From the NCBI RefSeq assembly GCF_009870125.1, contig NC_046680.1:8680001-8744000 (forward strand): a stretch of DNA of 64,000 nt, read 5' to 3'. This document shows, piece by piece, positions 1 to 11,433 of the stretch. A model generated the notes under the pieces. That model saw only the letters and a list, made by a program, of their open reading frames with translations. It was not told the origin of the DNA and searched no databases. The position numbers and the translations under genes are program-made. The stretch is from Drosophila pseudoobscura. Lineage: Eukaryota; Arthropoda; Insecta; Diptera; Drosophilidae. How positions within the stretch are numbered: position 1 is the first letter of the stretch; every line of letters starts with the position of its first letter.

Positions 1-512
1 AGAAGGATCACACCGGCGCCAATATGAACTCCGCCCTCTTCCAGATTCAGACCCTGCGACCGGTCACGAGCACCGGCAATCGGAAGTACGTGGACTCGAA
101 GCAGATGCGGATGCGCATGAGGAAGCGTCGCCCCAGGCCGGCCACTGACGGTGAAGACTCGTCGCAGCCCATCCAAGCCTTGAAACAAAAAGAACTAAAA
201 GCCTTTCCCAAGCAGAAAACGAAGCAACAGAAGCAACTAAAGTTCATCCCCCCCCAAACAGACGCTGAGGAGTATCTGAATGGGGACATGGACATGGACA
301 CGCTGAAGGACATGGCGAGCCAGTTGCTGCCCGTGCAGATGACACCCGGCCCCTATCCCGTCTACTACGTGGTGTCCAAGACCAACGGCCGCTTCGGCAA
401 GTTCCCCATCAAGGCCTTCGGCTCCCCGGCGGAGTTCTCCAAGTATCTGGTCAAAAGCAAGGCGGAGCCCATCAGCCGGCACCAGCGCTTCGAGGGCTAC
501 GTCCGGCGCTGA
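1..512 (+). CDS. 3' end of an unidentified protein-coding gene (partial)
   Basis: The reading frame is open from the first complete codon at base 3 to the TGA at 510-512, and it is still open before the ATG at 24, so the window probably begins inside the terminal exon. The visible 160-odd residues have a basic, glutamine/lysine-rich first half (RMRMRKRRPRP, KQKTKQQKQ) and a well-ordered second half rich in Tyr, Pro and Gly (PYPVYYVVSKTNGRFGKFP) that ends in EGYVRR. I see no transmembrane segment and recognise no domain. An AATAAA polyadenylation signal at about 651 fits a 3' UTR of about 160 bases. The family is unknown. Coding status is supported by codon bias and the frame; the start lies outside the window. 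Confidence 0.75.
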   Translation, partial: KDHTGANMNSALFQIQTLRPVTSTGNRKYVDSKQMRMRMRKRRPRPATDGEDSSQPIQALKQKELKAFPKQKTKQQKQLKFIPPQTDAEEYLNGDMDMDTLKDMASQLLPVQMTPGPYPVYYVVSKTNGRFGKFPIKAFGSPAEFSKYLVKSKAEPISRHQRFEGYVRR

Positions 513-647
513 TCTTGTGATCTTTTTTGCCTAGTTAAATTATAAATTATGTATAAATTATTACCTCAAAAGTAATCACACAATAATTGTAATCGTACTC
601 ATAAACATATTCATAATTATGTATGTATTTCGAATTTCGGCTAATTG

Positions 648-660
648 CCGCAATAAACTC
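648..660 (+). terminator. Polyadenylation signal of the first gene
   Basis: An AATAAA hexamer (in caataaactc) lies about 140 bases after the stop codon at 512, in an AT-rich 3' UTR. It is the first canonical signal downstream of the stop. Confidence 0.55.
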
Positions 661-3600
661 TTACCTGTGCTTAAACTTAACCAAGATCCAAACTTCGTTT
701 CAAATCCGTTTCGAATGCGGCTCATGAGTCACGAGGCTATAAATTGAATCCCCCTCTTAATTGTTTGGTGATTCTCTTCATTAGGGTTTTCCACAATACC
801 CAGTAATCGGAAAGTATACACGAGTGTATCTGGAGTTCATAATATCTTCGAGATTCCAAGAGGTCTGTGTTACATGTTTTTTATTGTAATTTTTAGAAAT
901 ATTTCTACTATTCTAAACCAAATATGGAATTGCCTTATGATTTATTTTTTTTTTACAAATATATCTTAGTATTTCCATACATTTTCCCATATAAATTATC
1001 TTTCTACCGTTTAAAGCTGCGAAAAAATCTTACTAACGGGTATGTTATAGTCGGAATACGCTACATACGTACATATATCATTGCTGCTTGTTTTTTGTTT
1101 GTTACTCCTCTGTGATGCTGTTCTCGCTCTGGTAATTACATGGAATTCTCTATCTCGGGCTTCACCTCTGCCTCCATCTACATCTCCATCTCTGACTCTG
1201 ACTGTGACTGTCTTAACTGTTTTGCTTGGCCTTGTCATATGCTAATTTGGCAGCGAATCCAATCGAGTGTCGCGTATAATTAAGCCTCACATACTCATAA
1301 CTATTGTCTCTCGCATTTACATACAGCCGAGTCGAGTCGACAATGAATGCGCAGATACATAGATACATTTGATTTATGGTGCTGTGCCTGTGCCCCTTTT
1401 CGGCGGCTTTCAGCGCTTTCTGCGAATATCTTTCCAAGTGTCGTTTGCCTTTTTCTCTTCTCTTTCACACATTTCTCTGCTTTCTTTGTGAGAACTTTCT
1501 CCGTACACCCAAAAAACGCTGCTTAAGAACTGTTCTATGCTTGGGAATATACATTTTATTAAGAACTAGTCTGGAATCGATCTGTGGTTTTGGGTTGTAA
1601 ATAAATGAAGACTCATAATTAGCAGATTACTTGGGGTGTCTCCCCATCAGAATCTATCTATCTATCTATCTATCTGTCAGATGTGTGTAATTTCCGCACG
1701 AATCCACAAATCAGAAGTAATAATTGCAATTTTTATGGCACATACTCGTAGTTGTACTCACATGTAGCCCAAGCAGAGGGTTGTCCTTGTCTTAAAGCCT
1801 GGTTAATCAACCTGCTGCTCCTCCTCCTCCCTGCTGACTGCATTTCCCATTACTTTTGCTCATTTCGACTGCCTCGAATGTGTAATGAACTTGTGGAGGG
1901 CTGTGTGGAGAACGTCGTGGAGCAGAGTGTGATATCGAAATTTCCCAAAGGATTCGACGCCATATTTTTCGCCAGAGCCACGAAAAAGATTCCTTCCTCG
2001 GTTGCGTGTCTCTCCCTCTCCCTCACCCATGCCCTGCCCTGCCACTGTGTACGTGAAAAATTCAGTGGGAAAAATGGAGGAAAACCACCAAAAGGAAATC
2101 TTGCAACTAGAAAAGTTGTACATCTTGTCAGGGTCTCGTGTCTCGTATAATCAAGCGTAAAAATGCGAAATTAATCAACTTCAGCAGTCCACGTTCTCAA
2201 GTTAACAACGCACAAGGAATTGAATTAAAACTTTTTCCTGCATTTTCACCCCTTTTCAGGTTTTTCCTCGGCCAGATTCCGTCCTCCCCTCCCGGCCAGA
2301 GCAGAGCAGAATGCTCCACTCCGAGCGGACCAAGCGACTGGGTTATTCAATTATGTATTTGCGCTTGTCCTGCAGTAAAAATTACAATCCGCAGGACAAG
2401 TCAACAGAATTATGAACACGCCTGGGCAGTAAAAAGTAAATAAAAGCTCCGGCTCCAGCTCCAAAAAATGCGAAGAAAAAATACCAAAAAAGAAAACGAA
2501 GAAGGGAAAGTGTAACGTTTAGATGCCGAAGCATTATACACCCTTACACATTCAAAGTTGGAAATAAGTTCCTTAATTGGAAGAGTTTTGGATCAAGAAC
2601 TTTTCGATTTTTCTATGAAACTACAGCCATCCGATTTCTATTCATTTTCACTAATTTATAAGTTCTATATATATATATAGAATATATAAGTTCTCACTTA
2701 AGAATGTTTCAAATTTTATTTTAAACGAAAACACATGGATCCTTTCTATAACAGCTAAATAAGTATAATAAAGTGAATTGGCAAGAAAAAGAGTTCTTTT
2801 GTTAAATACAAACTTTAAAATTAGAGTAAAGATTATAGAACTACAGTCTTTCATGCCTTCGAAAGCTGAGTCGGTCCCCCAGAATTCAACAACAATAGAG
2901 TCTTTGGCAAGGCGCAGAAATTACTTACTTTGTTGGGGCGAAGAATCTTACGACAAAAAAACAGAATCTTTGGCGAGTTCAGTAGTCAAATGTTTCTTCT
3001 TCCCATGGAGTTCCCCTCCACCAAATCAAGATACCTTTCGTAAGTGTGTAACCATATTTTCCAAACTTTTCTCGGCGACAGAATATTTTTTTTCTGCTCC
3101 TTGCTGTGGACTCCCTTGGTTGGTTTTTTTTTTTTGTTGAATTTCTTTTCTGCGGTAATTGCAACGTCTCTTGCTGTCCTGGGGGAAATGTGAAACAATA
3201 AATGAAAATAAATGAATTTTTGTTAGCCCAATGGCCACAGGAATCCTCCTGCCACATCAGGCACAACCTCAGCCAATCGCCGGAGGGGAAATAAAAGTAA
3301 AAAATTTTATTAATTTCCAGCCCAAGTCCAGGACCCAAACTTAGCGGTTAGACCAGCAACTTTCCACATTCCATGTCCCTGATAACATAATTTAATTTTG
3401 GCCGAAACGCCTTCCATTTCCATTTCGATTGAGATGTCAGGCATGGAGGCATGGCAGTTCCATGGATAGCTGCTGCCTTCGAAGAGATCCAGTCCAGGAG
3501 CAGTCGAAAGCCATTTGATCAAAAATTAATGTGTAGTTTGGAACATTCTGTGACATTATACGCGTGTCAGACGGTTTAAAGGGTTACAAATTGGGTAGCC

Positions 3601-6600
3601 AACGACCAGGCAAGCCAGTGCTGAGGGGAGGATGATGCTGGGTGGAAGAAAGTGCCAAGAAAATCGTGTGGACAGTGGTACAACATACATTGCAAGTGTT
3701 TCAAAGTTCCCATCTAAACATCTAAACACATTTTTCGAACACTCCGGGCGACTGTGCATAAGATGGCATAGGCAACGACAGTTCTTTGGGCCATAAAAAG
3801 AGCTGCCCTCATGTCCTCGAGACGTTGTTACTGACAGCAGTCGTAGCCGCAGCCGCACAGCCACAGTGGCAGAGGCACAAACTTTGCGACAGGCCCGCCA
3901 AAAAAAAAAAAAAACAGAAAAAGGTGACCCCGAAGCCTGCCTGAAGACCTGAAGGAGGCACAGGACAACGCCGGACGAGAACGACGCTGCTTAAATATTA
4001 ATGCCTTGAGAGTCTGTGGGGCAGGCCATGAATAAATTTTTGGCTATGAATTTTCAATAGCTCTCTCTGGCCGCCTCCTCGCCTCCCCATCCCCCGCTTG
4101 AACTGTGTTTGTAATTTGTTCCAGGACTTTAAGAGTGTCAACCATTTGCAGGAGAGAGACCTGGGTCTCGCATTAGGTGTCAGGTGTCAGGTGAGTCACC
4201 GCAGAAACCGCTGCCTGAATCGAACAGGAACAGGTAGAGTGTAGTCGGAATTGAATTCATTTCGATTCGATTCTCACTTCCGCTTCCGCTTGGGTGACCC
4301 CGATTCCGCCCAGGCAACTCCCAGCGCGTGGGAACTTTACGAGCACTCGATGGGCGGCTACGTATACGTGCGTATGGCGCCAATTTCCAAATGACCGCAA
4401 AAGTTCGACTGTGGCCAGAGACGACCCCAGTAACTGGCCTTCGATGGGTCCCCGTCCCAGGGTTTGAGGACTTAATCAAAAGCAAAACTCCAACCGGAAG
4501 TATTGGCCCCTGCCCTCCCGGCAGGCACCCCACTCCCACTTACATTCCCATCCCCCCTGATCGGACTGACATTGCCCACTGATTTTATTTGGCCATACGA
4601 CAGACTTTATGATGGTTTTATTTGATTTTTATGCCTGCCGCTATTTCCATTCCATTTCTGTAATTGAATTGTCATTGTCCGGGGGGCGAACCGTCGCTGG
4701 TTGGTTGTGGTCCTGGTTGGCTGGTCAGCCAGTGGCCGACCGCTTGGCGGTTGTCCTTCCACCCGTTCGTTCCACATGTCCGAGGATGTCAAAAATGGTT
4801 TTGCGCTTGATTGGCGTTCGGCACAGGCCAAACACCCAAAGGTATACAAAGTGACGGACACGGGAAGTGGGAGCCCGGACACTGGACACAGGACATGACA
4901 CGTCCTGGACTAAAAAGGGTTGCGGTCACAAAAGTTTCGCCCCAAGGCCATGGAAACGAAAGTTAGAAGTGTCCATTCATTGGCAAATTGGCGCAATTGA
5001 TGTGGGAGGAAGGGCCGGGATTACTTTGGCGGAAGGGGCGGCACCCATGGACCGGTGATGTGCTAAATTGTCGCAACATGAAAGTGAGCAAATAAAAGTG
5101 ACACGGGAAAAGGAAAATTGCAGTGCAGTGGAAATGGCAAGCGGAAAAAGCAATTTCAAGTTTCCGCTGGGTCTGGGGGGAAAGTGATTTCCATTTCCAC
5201 TTGAGGTTTTTTGATGAGGTTTGTTTAAAAAGTAGATATGTACATGGATAGATAGATTTCACTTAAGAAAATATAAATATATTTATATATAGATTATTAT
5301 AAATACAAATCTGCTCAACACGAATTAACAACGAATATAAAACAGGAGAGCAAAAAAGAAAACAGTCTTACAAAAAGTCTTACCTATAAACGATAGCTAG
5401 ATAGACTCGTAGATTCAAAAGACTGATCGTTTATTTGTTAATTGATATATTCATAGACAACGAGACATTTTGATGGGTGGATACGCAGCAGCATCGAATC
5501 TAGACATAGATTTAATGATGATATAATGGATAAAAAACAATTTAAAGATAGAAATAAATACGCAGATAGCTTCGTAAAACGTAAAAGACCGTAGAATGTA
5601 GAATCGATATCAATAGATAAAGAGTAAGTCACCGAAATTAGTTAGTTATTCTATAAAACTAGAGAGGTTCCCCCTACCGATAGAGTGTTTAAGTCTGATA
5701 AAACGAAGTAAGAGCACTATATCTATGCCTTTATCTATCTATTTTGTTGTTGATAATAACAAATATGTACATCCTTTTGAAAAAAAAACACTCCCCTGGA
5801 TATTCGGCAGCCCCAATACATATATGTCTATCATTTTCTATGGGTGGGGAGCAAGTCCCTCGCCATCTCCCGCTTCTGCGGAGATCATCCTTACACCTGT
5901 TCAAATATGCGAATTCTGTTCGCTTTGCACATTCTTTGATGCCCATTTGGAGGACAATTTGCGCAGTTTTCATATTTAAAATTCCCAAAATGGTGCTACG
6001 TGAGATAATAATCGTTACCTTTAATGGGATGGCAGGGTCCTGGCCCCTTCTCCCGCAGATACAGATATTTCACATGCGAGATACTTTCAGCACTGAGCAA
6101 TTTTCGCTGCATAAAAGCAGCCCCCACACCACACGGAATCCACTCCCCGAAAGCGAGGAGATAAATTTTAAAGAAAAGGGTTTTCTCATCCGTTGAGTTG
6201 GCAAGAAAAGTTTGCAACAACCCCGTGCTCCGTTCTCCGTGCATCGTTCAATTTCCGCCGGAAGTGCCATTAGCTGTGGTAGGTGGAAGGTGGTATACGG
6301 TCCTCCTCAAATGGGCAATCGGAAAACATAATGGCATAATCGAATGATAATTTAATAAGGCCCAAACGGTGACGTCAACATTTGAATTGTGGCCGTTTAA
6401 TTGAATTCTCGCCTCGCCGCCTCGCTCCATTTCCTGCCCCGAATATGCTCCATGAGGAAGATGTTGCACGGATGGAGTCGAAGGTGAAGGTGGGGCATGT
6501 GTTATTCATATCGATGTGTGTGCGCATAATCAGAATGAATGTTCATCCAGGGAATTGCAGAGTTCCGAGTGAGTTACAAGAGAGAGTCAGAGGTGGACCA

Positions 6601-7275
6601 GGACATGGCTTTCACTGACAACCCGAACAGTCAGCGAAAGCCTGCTCCTGCTTGTGGTCCTCCACCATCCTATTGTAGACATCATCTACATCTCTGTCCA
6701 GCTCGATTCAATTTGCATGCACTCATGAATAATTCCCCCAGATGCTACATGCTGGATGCGGTGGGGTAGTGGCCCAAGAAACCAAATAATTCTAATGGAC
6801 TTTGGCTGAAATATTTATGCAGCAAAAACATCTAAATATGAGACCACTGCATGCCATACGAATTTCTGAAAAGGGCAGAGGAAGTCTTGCACCACAAACA
6901 GAATAAATGTGCTGCAATAAAAACTACATTACATTTTCTTAGAAGTTCAGGGAAATTAACTCTCGCAAATTCCCCAGCACTCTATGATGGGTTTAGATAT
7001 GCCGAACCAGAATAGAATAAATATAATAAAATATATGGTTGCTTTTAATAATCATTCAATTTAGAAGCAAACGCCAATTAGAAGCAAACCCTACTCGTTC
7101 TTGGTTACTTTTTGATAGGAGATTTTCTTTGGATTGAAACTCTCTTGAATGTGTTTGGATATTGTAGTAGTAGGCCACTCTGTTGAAATCCTCTCGATAA
7201 TCCAGGCGGTCTGCCGTCACAAAGCCAACAGCTCTGGAGATGGTGTCATTCAGCAATACTCTATTCACATTCGAG
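661..7275. other. Gene-free region, intergenic or intronic
   Basis: No ORF here shows Drosophila codon bias together with flanking splice sites. The sequence is unique-looking, moderately AT-rich DNA with short homopolymers and an (ATCT)n microsatellite at 1652-1676. It could be the flanking regulatory DNA of neighbouring genes or a large intron of a gene with exons outside the window. I see no RNA gene I can defend. Confidence 0.6.
1652..1676. repeat. (ATCT)n microsatellite
   Basis: Six tandem ATCT units in non-coding DNA. Confidence 0.9.
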
Positions 7276-7957
7276 AGCTGGCCCTATCGACCATCTCGTC
7301 GGTTGCCACCCCATCGATAAAGATAAAGATTATGGTTACTTGCTTACTTATAAATTACAAAAATACAAAAAGGAAATAGAAAATATAAACAATTTGTTTA
7401 TTTATTATTCCTGAGAAAATGACCGACTTTGACTCGCGTCTAATCCGCTTAATACGGGGAATTCCCCAGCTTTTTAAGCGGAAAGCCCGCACAGCTCCAT
7501 ACGCATTGAGGAATAGTGACGAAGAGGAGATCTGGCGCGCCAAAAAGTAGTCCTATGCAGTGCTGCCAGATTTTTACAGTCACCATAAGCTAAATTGCAG
7601 AAAAAAATTAACTAGAAAAAGCAAAATACAAAAAAAAAGCAGCACAGCAGCCCGGCCAGTACGAAGAAGGCCAGCGAAGAGGACGCCTCCTTTTAAATAA
7701 TTTAGTTTTAAACAATTTAAACCAACTAATAGAATCAAAAGCCATGCCCCCCGAGAAGGAGATTCGTTGCGGAGGTTCAATTACGCTCCAAGAAGTGTGG
7801 TTGTGGAGGTTCAATTACGCTCCAAGAATTGTGGTTGCGGAGGTTAAAGTACAATTCGAGAGGAATTCGAGGAGGATGGAAATGTTGGATGCAGCCGCCG
7901 ATTCCGCCGGGCCGATTGTGGCTCCGGCGTAGTTGCTTTATATGTATACAAAATTCA
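7276..7957. repeat. Dispersed element E1, direct-repeat unit 1
   Basis: This unit opens with AGCTGGCCCTATCGACCATC and closes just before the same words recur at 7958. It contains an AT-rich body, a GCTGCCAGATTTT motif, and about three copies of a 34-bp minisatellite (GTTGCGGAGGTTCAATTACG...). The following 800 bases repeat it almost word for word, so the two units are a tandem duplication with a 682-bp offset. It has no transposase or reverse transcriptase ORF, which suggests a non-autonomous element. Obscura-group flies carry abundant Helitron-derived elements of this sort, but assignment to a family is only an inference. Confidence 0.7.
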
Positions 7958-9110
7958 GCTGGCCCTATCGACCATCTCGTCGGTTGCCACCTTATCAATA
8001 AAGATAAAGATAATAGTTACTTGCTTACTTATAAATTACAAAAATACAAAAAGGAAATAGAAAATATAAACAATTTGTTTATTTATTATTTCTGAGAAAA
8101 TGACCGACTTTGACTCGCGTCTAATCCGCTTAATACGGGGAATTCCCAAGATTTTTAAGCGGAAAGCCCGCACAGCTCCATACATATTTATTTTTACAGT
8201 CACCATAAGCTAGATTGCAGAAAAAAATTAACTAGAAAAAGCAAAATACAAAAAAAAAAGCAGCACAGCAGCCCGGCCAGTACGAAGAAGGCCAGCAAGA
8301 CCTCCCGTCTCAAAACAATTTTTGAACGGCCCAGCGAAGAGGACGCTTCCTTTTAAATAATTTAGTTTTAAACAATTTAAACCAACTAATAGAATCAAAA
8401 GCCATGCCCCCCGAGAAGGAGATTCGTTGCGGAGGTTCAATTACGCTCCAAGAAGTGTGGTTGCGGAGGTTTAATAACGCTCTAAGAAGTGCGGTTGCGG
8501 AGGTTCAATAACACTCTAAGAAGTGTGGTTGCGGAGGTTCAATAACGCTCCATGAAGTGTGGTTGCGGAGGTTCAATTACGCTCCAAGAAGTGTGGTTGC
8601 GGAGGTTCGATTACGCTCCAAGAAGTGTGGTTGCGGAGGTTAAAGTACAATTCGAGAGGAATTCGAGGAGGATAGAAATGTTGGATGCAGCCGCCGATTC
8701 CGCCGGGCCGATTGTGGCTCTGGCGTAGTTGCTTTATATACAAAATTCAGCTTGTAATGTGACCGTTGGTGTTGCGCTGCGGGCACACTGGGTACCAGTG
8801 CTGCCAGATTTTGAAAGTCACCATAAGCTAGATTGAAGAAAAAATAAGCTAGAATAAGCTAAATACAAAAAAAAGCTTTAAAATAAGCTAACAATAAAAA
8901 CACATCAAAATAATGTATAATTCAATTTAATATATATATTTTTTTTAATTTTTAATGAAAGTAATGACATGATTTTATCCACTTGTGCTTTATCCGAGTG
9001 CTCAGCAATGTACAGCCTTTTGCTCCTCTGTTTTTGGGGACTTTCTAACAAGAGATATTTTGTTAGTTTGTGTCATTTGTGTTAGTTTAGTGCCCGAAAA
9101 AACGTGTGGC
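7958..9110. repeat. Dispersed element E1, direct-repeat unit 2 with 3' tail
   Basis: This is the second unit of the tandem duplication. Relative to unit 1 it has a 30-odd base insertion near 8299-8333 and an expanded 34-bp minisatellite (about seven copies, 8424-8640). It continues into a tail at about 8750-9110 that carries AAGCTAG/TAAGCTAG words and an ACTTGTGC...TTGTTAG segment. An inverted copy of the minisatellite, the TATA-like TATATAAAG word and the tail is found at 25575-26330. No coding capacity is visible. Confidence 0.75.
8424..8645. repeat. 34-bp minisatellite inside E1 unit 2
   Basis: Tandem copies of GGTTGCGGAGGTTCAATTAC followed by GCTCCAAGAAGTGT, with point variants (TTAATAACG, CTCTAAG, CTCCATG). 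The period is about 34-36 bases, so it is not a multiple of three. All three frames are open, which gives a spurious repetitive peptide. Confidence 0.85.
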
Positions 9111-9817
9111 AATGTCGCCTCCATTGTTGATTTTTTAGTTTTTTGTTTTTGGTTTTACTTTTAAACATACAGTTATTTTTTACATATGATAATCATACGC
9201 GCCTAGTGGTGGCTAAAAGCTGAGTTTTGTTCGATTTTCCGAATATTTCAACCCTGCTCTGCCTATCGTCTGAACATTATCAACACTACCAACAACAAAA
9301 GACATCATACTCTGTCATCTCTCATGACAAGTGCAAGTGAAATTGAGAGAGCTGCGCGGTCTACTTGGCCAGAACCCCCAAGCCAGAGATGCCTTTAAAT
9401 TAAGAACCAAATAACCAAAGGACATCGAAATATATGCAAATATTTACCAAATATGATTCATGGACTGAATGAGGGAGGTCCGCCTGGCCTGGAGTGAAGC
9501 GAGAGTTCTGCCACGCATTGTCAAATGTGGCTTGTTCCTTAATGTCTTGGCAAATACGAGTATCCAAATGTGCTTGTGGCTAGCCGCCCAGCCAGAATCC
9601 AGTAGCTGAAAATGGACTAACTCTGACCTGAGACGACCCCCATGCCAAACCGAACCGAAACGAACAGAGAGGAACTGAAGCGAAGGGAGCCGCTCGACTT
9701 GCTGTCCTGTCCTGCGTATTAAAAATAATATGCAAAGTGCGGGGACCTGTTGAGATTTTCACAATTCCCCGAACAAATAACATATTCACATATTGTTGGG
9801 GCCCCTGCTCCCCAATG

Positions 9818-9851
9818 ACTGGCTGGCTGGCTGTCTGTCTGTCTGTCTGTC
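9818..9851. repeat. TGGC/TGTC tetranucleotide repeat
   Basis: About four TGGC-type units followed by about five TGTC units in non-coding DNA. Confidence 0.85.
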
Positions 9852-11403
9852 GTGGCCCTGGGTCTGGTGGTGCGGTGTGTCCTGGCTGGTCCTGCCTCCT
9901 TATGTTTGTGTGGTTTTTTTCCCTGTTTGTGCTTCCATTTTTGGAAGGAGGGTCTGCTTATGATTTATCATCGCCGACGCCAAAGTTATTTCTTCAAGAT
10001 TAAAACAAGGAGCGATGCTTTTAACTGACACTCGCCGCAAAGGACTCCTTCCCTCTCTCCTCGTTCATTTACCTAATGTGACAACTTTAATTTGGTTCCA
10101 GCGAAATTCCAGAGAAATTCCACTAAGTGGCTTTCATATTTAAGATGAGATGGGGATGGGGATGGGGATATGTGGGTACTCGCATGACTTGGGGGCGGAC
10201 AGTGCAAACACCACTCAAATGCGAGAAAAGTTTTCCGCGCTGCAAAATTCTAGTTTTGCCAATTCAAACAGAAACTTTCCCAGCACCAGCTCCCTCCTCT
10301 AATCCCCCTCGGACCTGGACCGGGTGTGTGTGTGGAAAGTTTCTGGGATGCCAAAGTTCGCTTTGGCTGGCCTCAAAACTAAATATATTAGCCCGAAGGC
10401 TCGGCTCTCCAGCAAAGACCAAGAGAACTCTGGCTCCGAACTCCAAGAGACCGCAAGCCACACACATTATTAATAATATTTATGATTGAGTGACTGGGCA
10501 GAGTGGGTGGAGTGAGAGGGTGCTCATATCAAGACAGATGTCTGGGTCGAGCATCGAGTGTAAATTAAAGATTATGGCATATCCGCTGGCCAGGTCTGAA
10601 TATTTGATGCTAATGAACAAGTTCAGGCCAAGAACCAAGTGCATTTTGGAGTTCAGTTCATAACGAAGGAATACATAATAGTTATTTCCGGTAATTAAGT
10701 TTATCAGGTAAGACATCGCACTCGAAGATATTGGAATACAAAGAGTGGGTTAATGAGAGCGGATTCTGACAATTGAAATGGTAATATACCTTGAAGTGTA
10801 CAAATTAGAAGAATTCTTTAGCCTAAAAGAAATATAAAGCCAATGCCAATAGTTTTATAGAATCCCAAGATCGGAATAAGTGGAAATTAATACGAAAGAA
10901 AGGCCCGTGACACTACTAGATTATCCGAATTTAAGTTAATTTCATGTCGTTTCTGTTTGACAAACTCCAGCCACATGTAAGATCCCCAAAGAACCAATTC
11001 CCTGGAATTTACACACAATGGTGGCTCTTCTTTCAACCGTATATCTTAGCCGGAATCTAACAGTTTTTCAAATTGAAAAGCCACCCCCTCCTCGGGGTCT
11101 TTCAGGACTCTTTTCGCTTGTAGCTGGCGTTGTGTTCATCTTTATGTGCATGTTCGCACATCCATTAATCCGTTCCTCAAACAGAACAAAACGGAACAAC
11201 GACAGGTGGGGCGGGGTGGACAGGATGGCGGATGAACTGAACCCGAATGCAGTCACTGGGGACTGGAGGAATTTATGGTATAAAAAATGGATTTGCGATG
11301 TTTTCGCTGTGCAAATTAAATTTATTGCCGCGGATACTTATCCATGCCCATTGTTCGGGGGCTCCGCACGTGGAGTTCCTCCTGCCACACGTATGAAACA
11401 GCA

Positions 11404-11433
11404 TGTGTGTGTGTGTTTGTGTGTGTGTGTGTG
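11404..11433. repeat. (GT)n microsatellite
   Basis: GT dinucleotide run with one TTT interruption. Confidence 0.9.

Noticed and set aside
2138-2443. ORFs around 1750-2450 as a small gene
   Set aside because: Poor codon usage, in-frame simple sequence and no conserved-looking motif. Left as non-coding.
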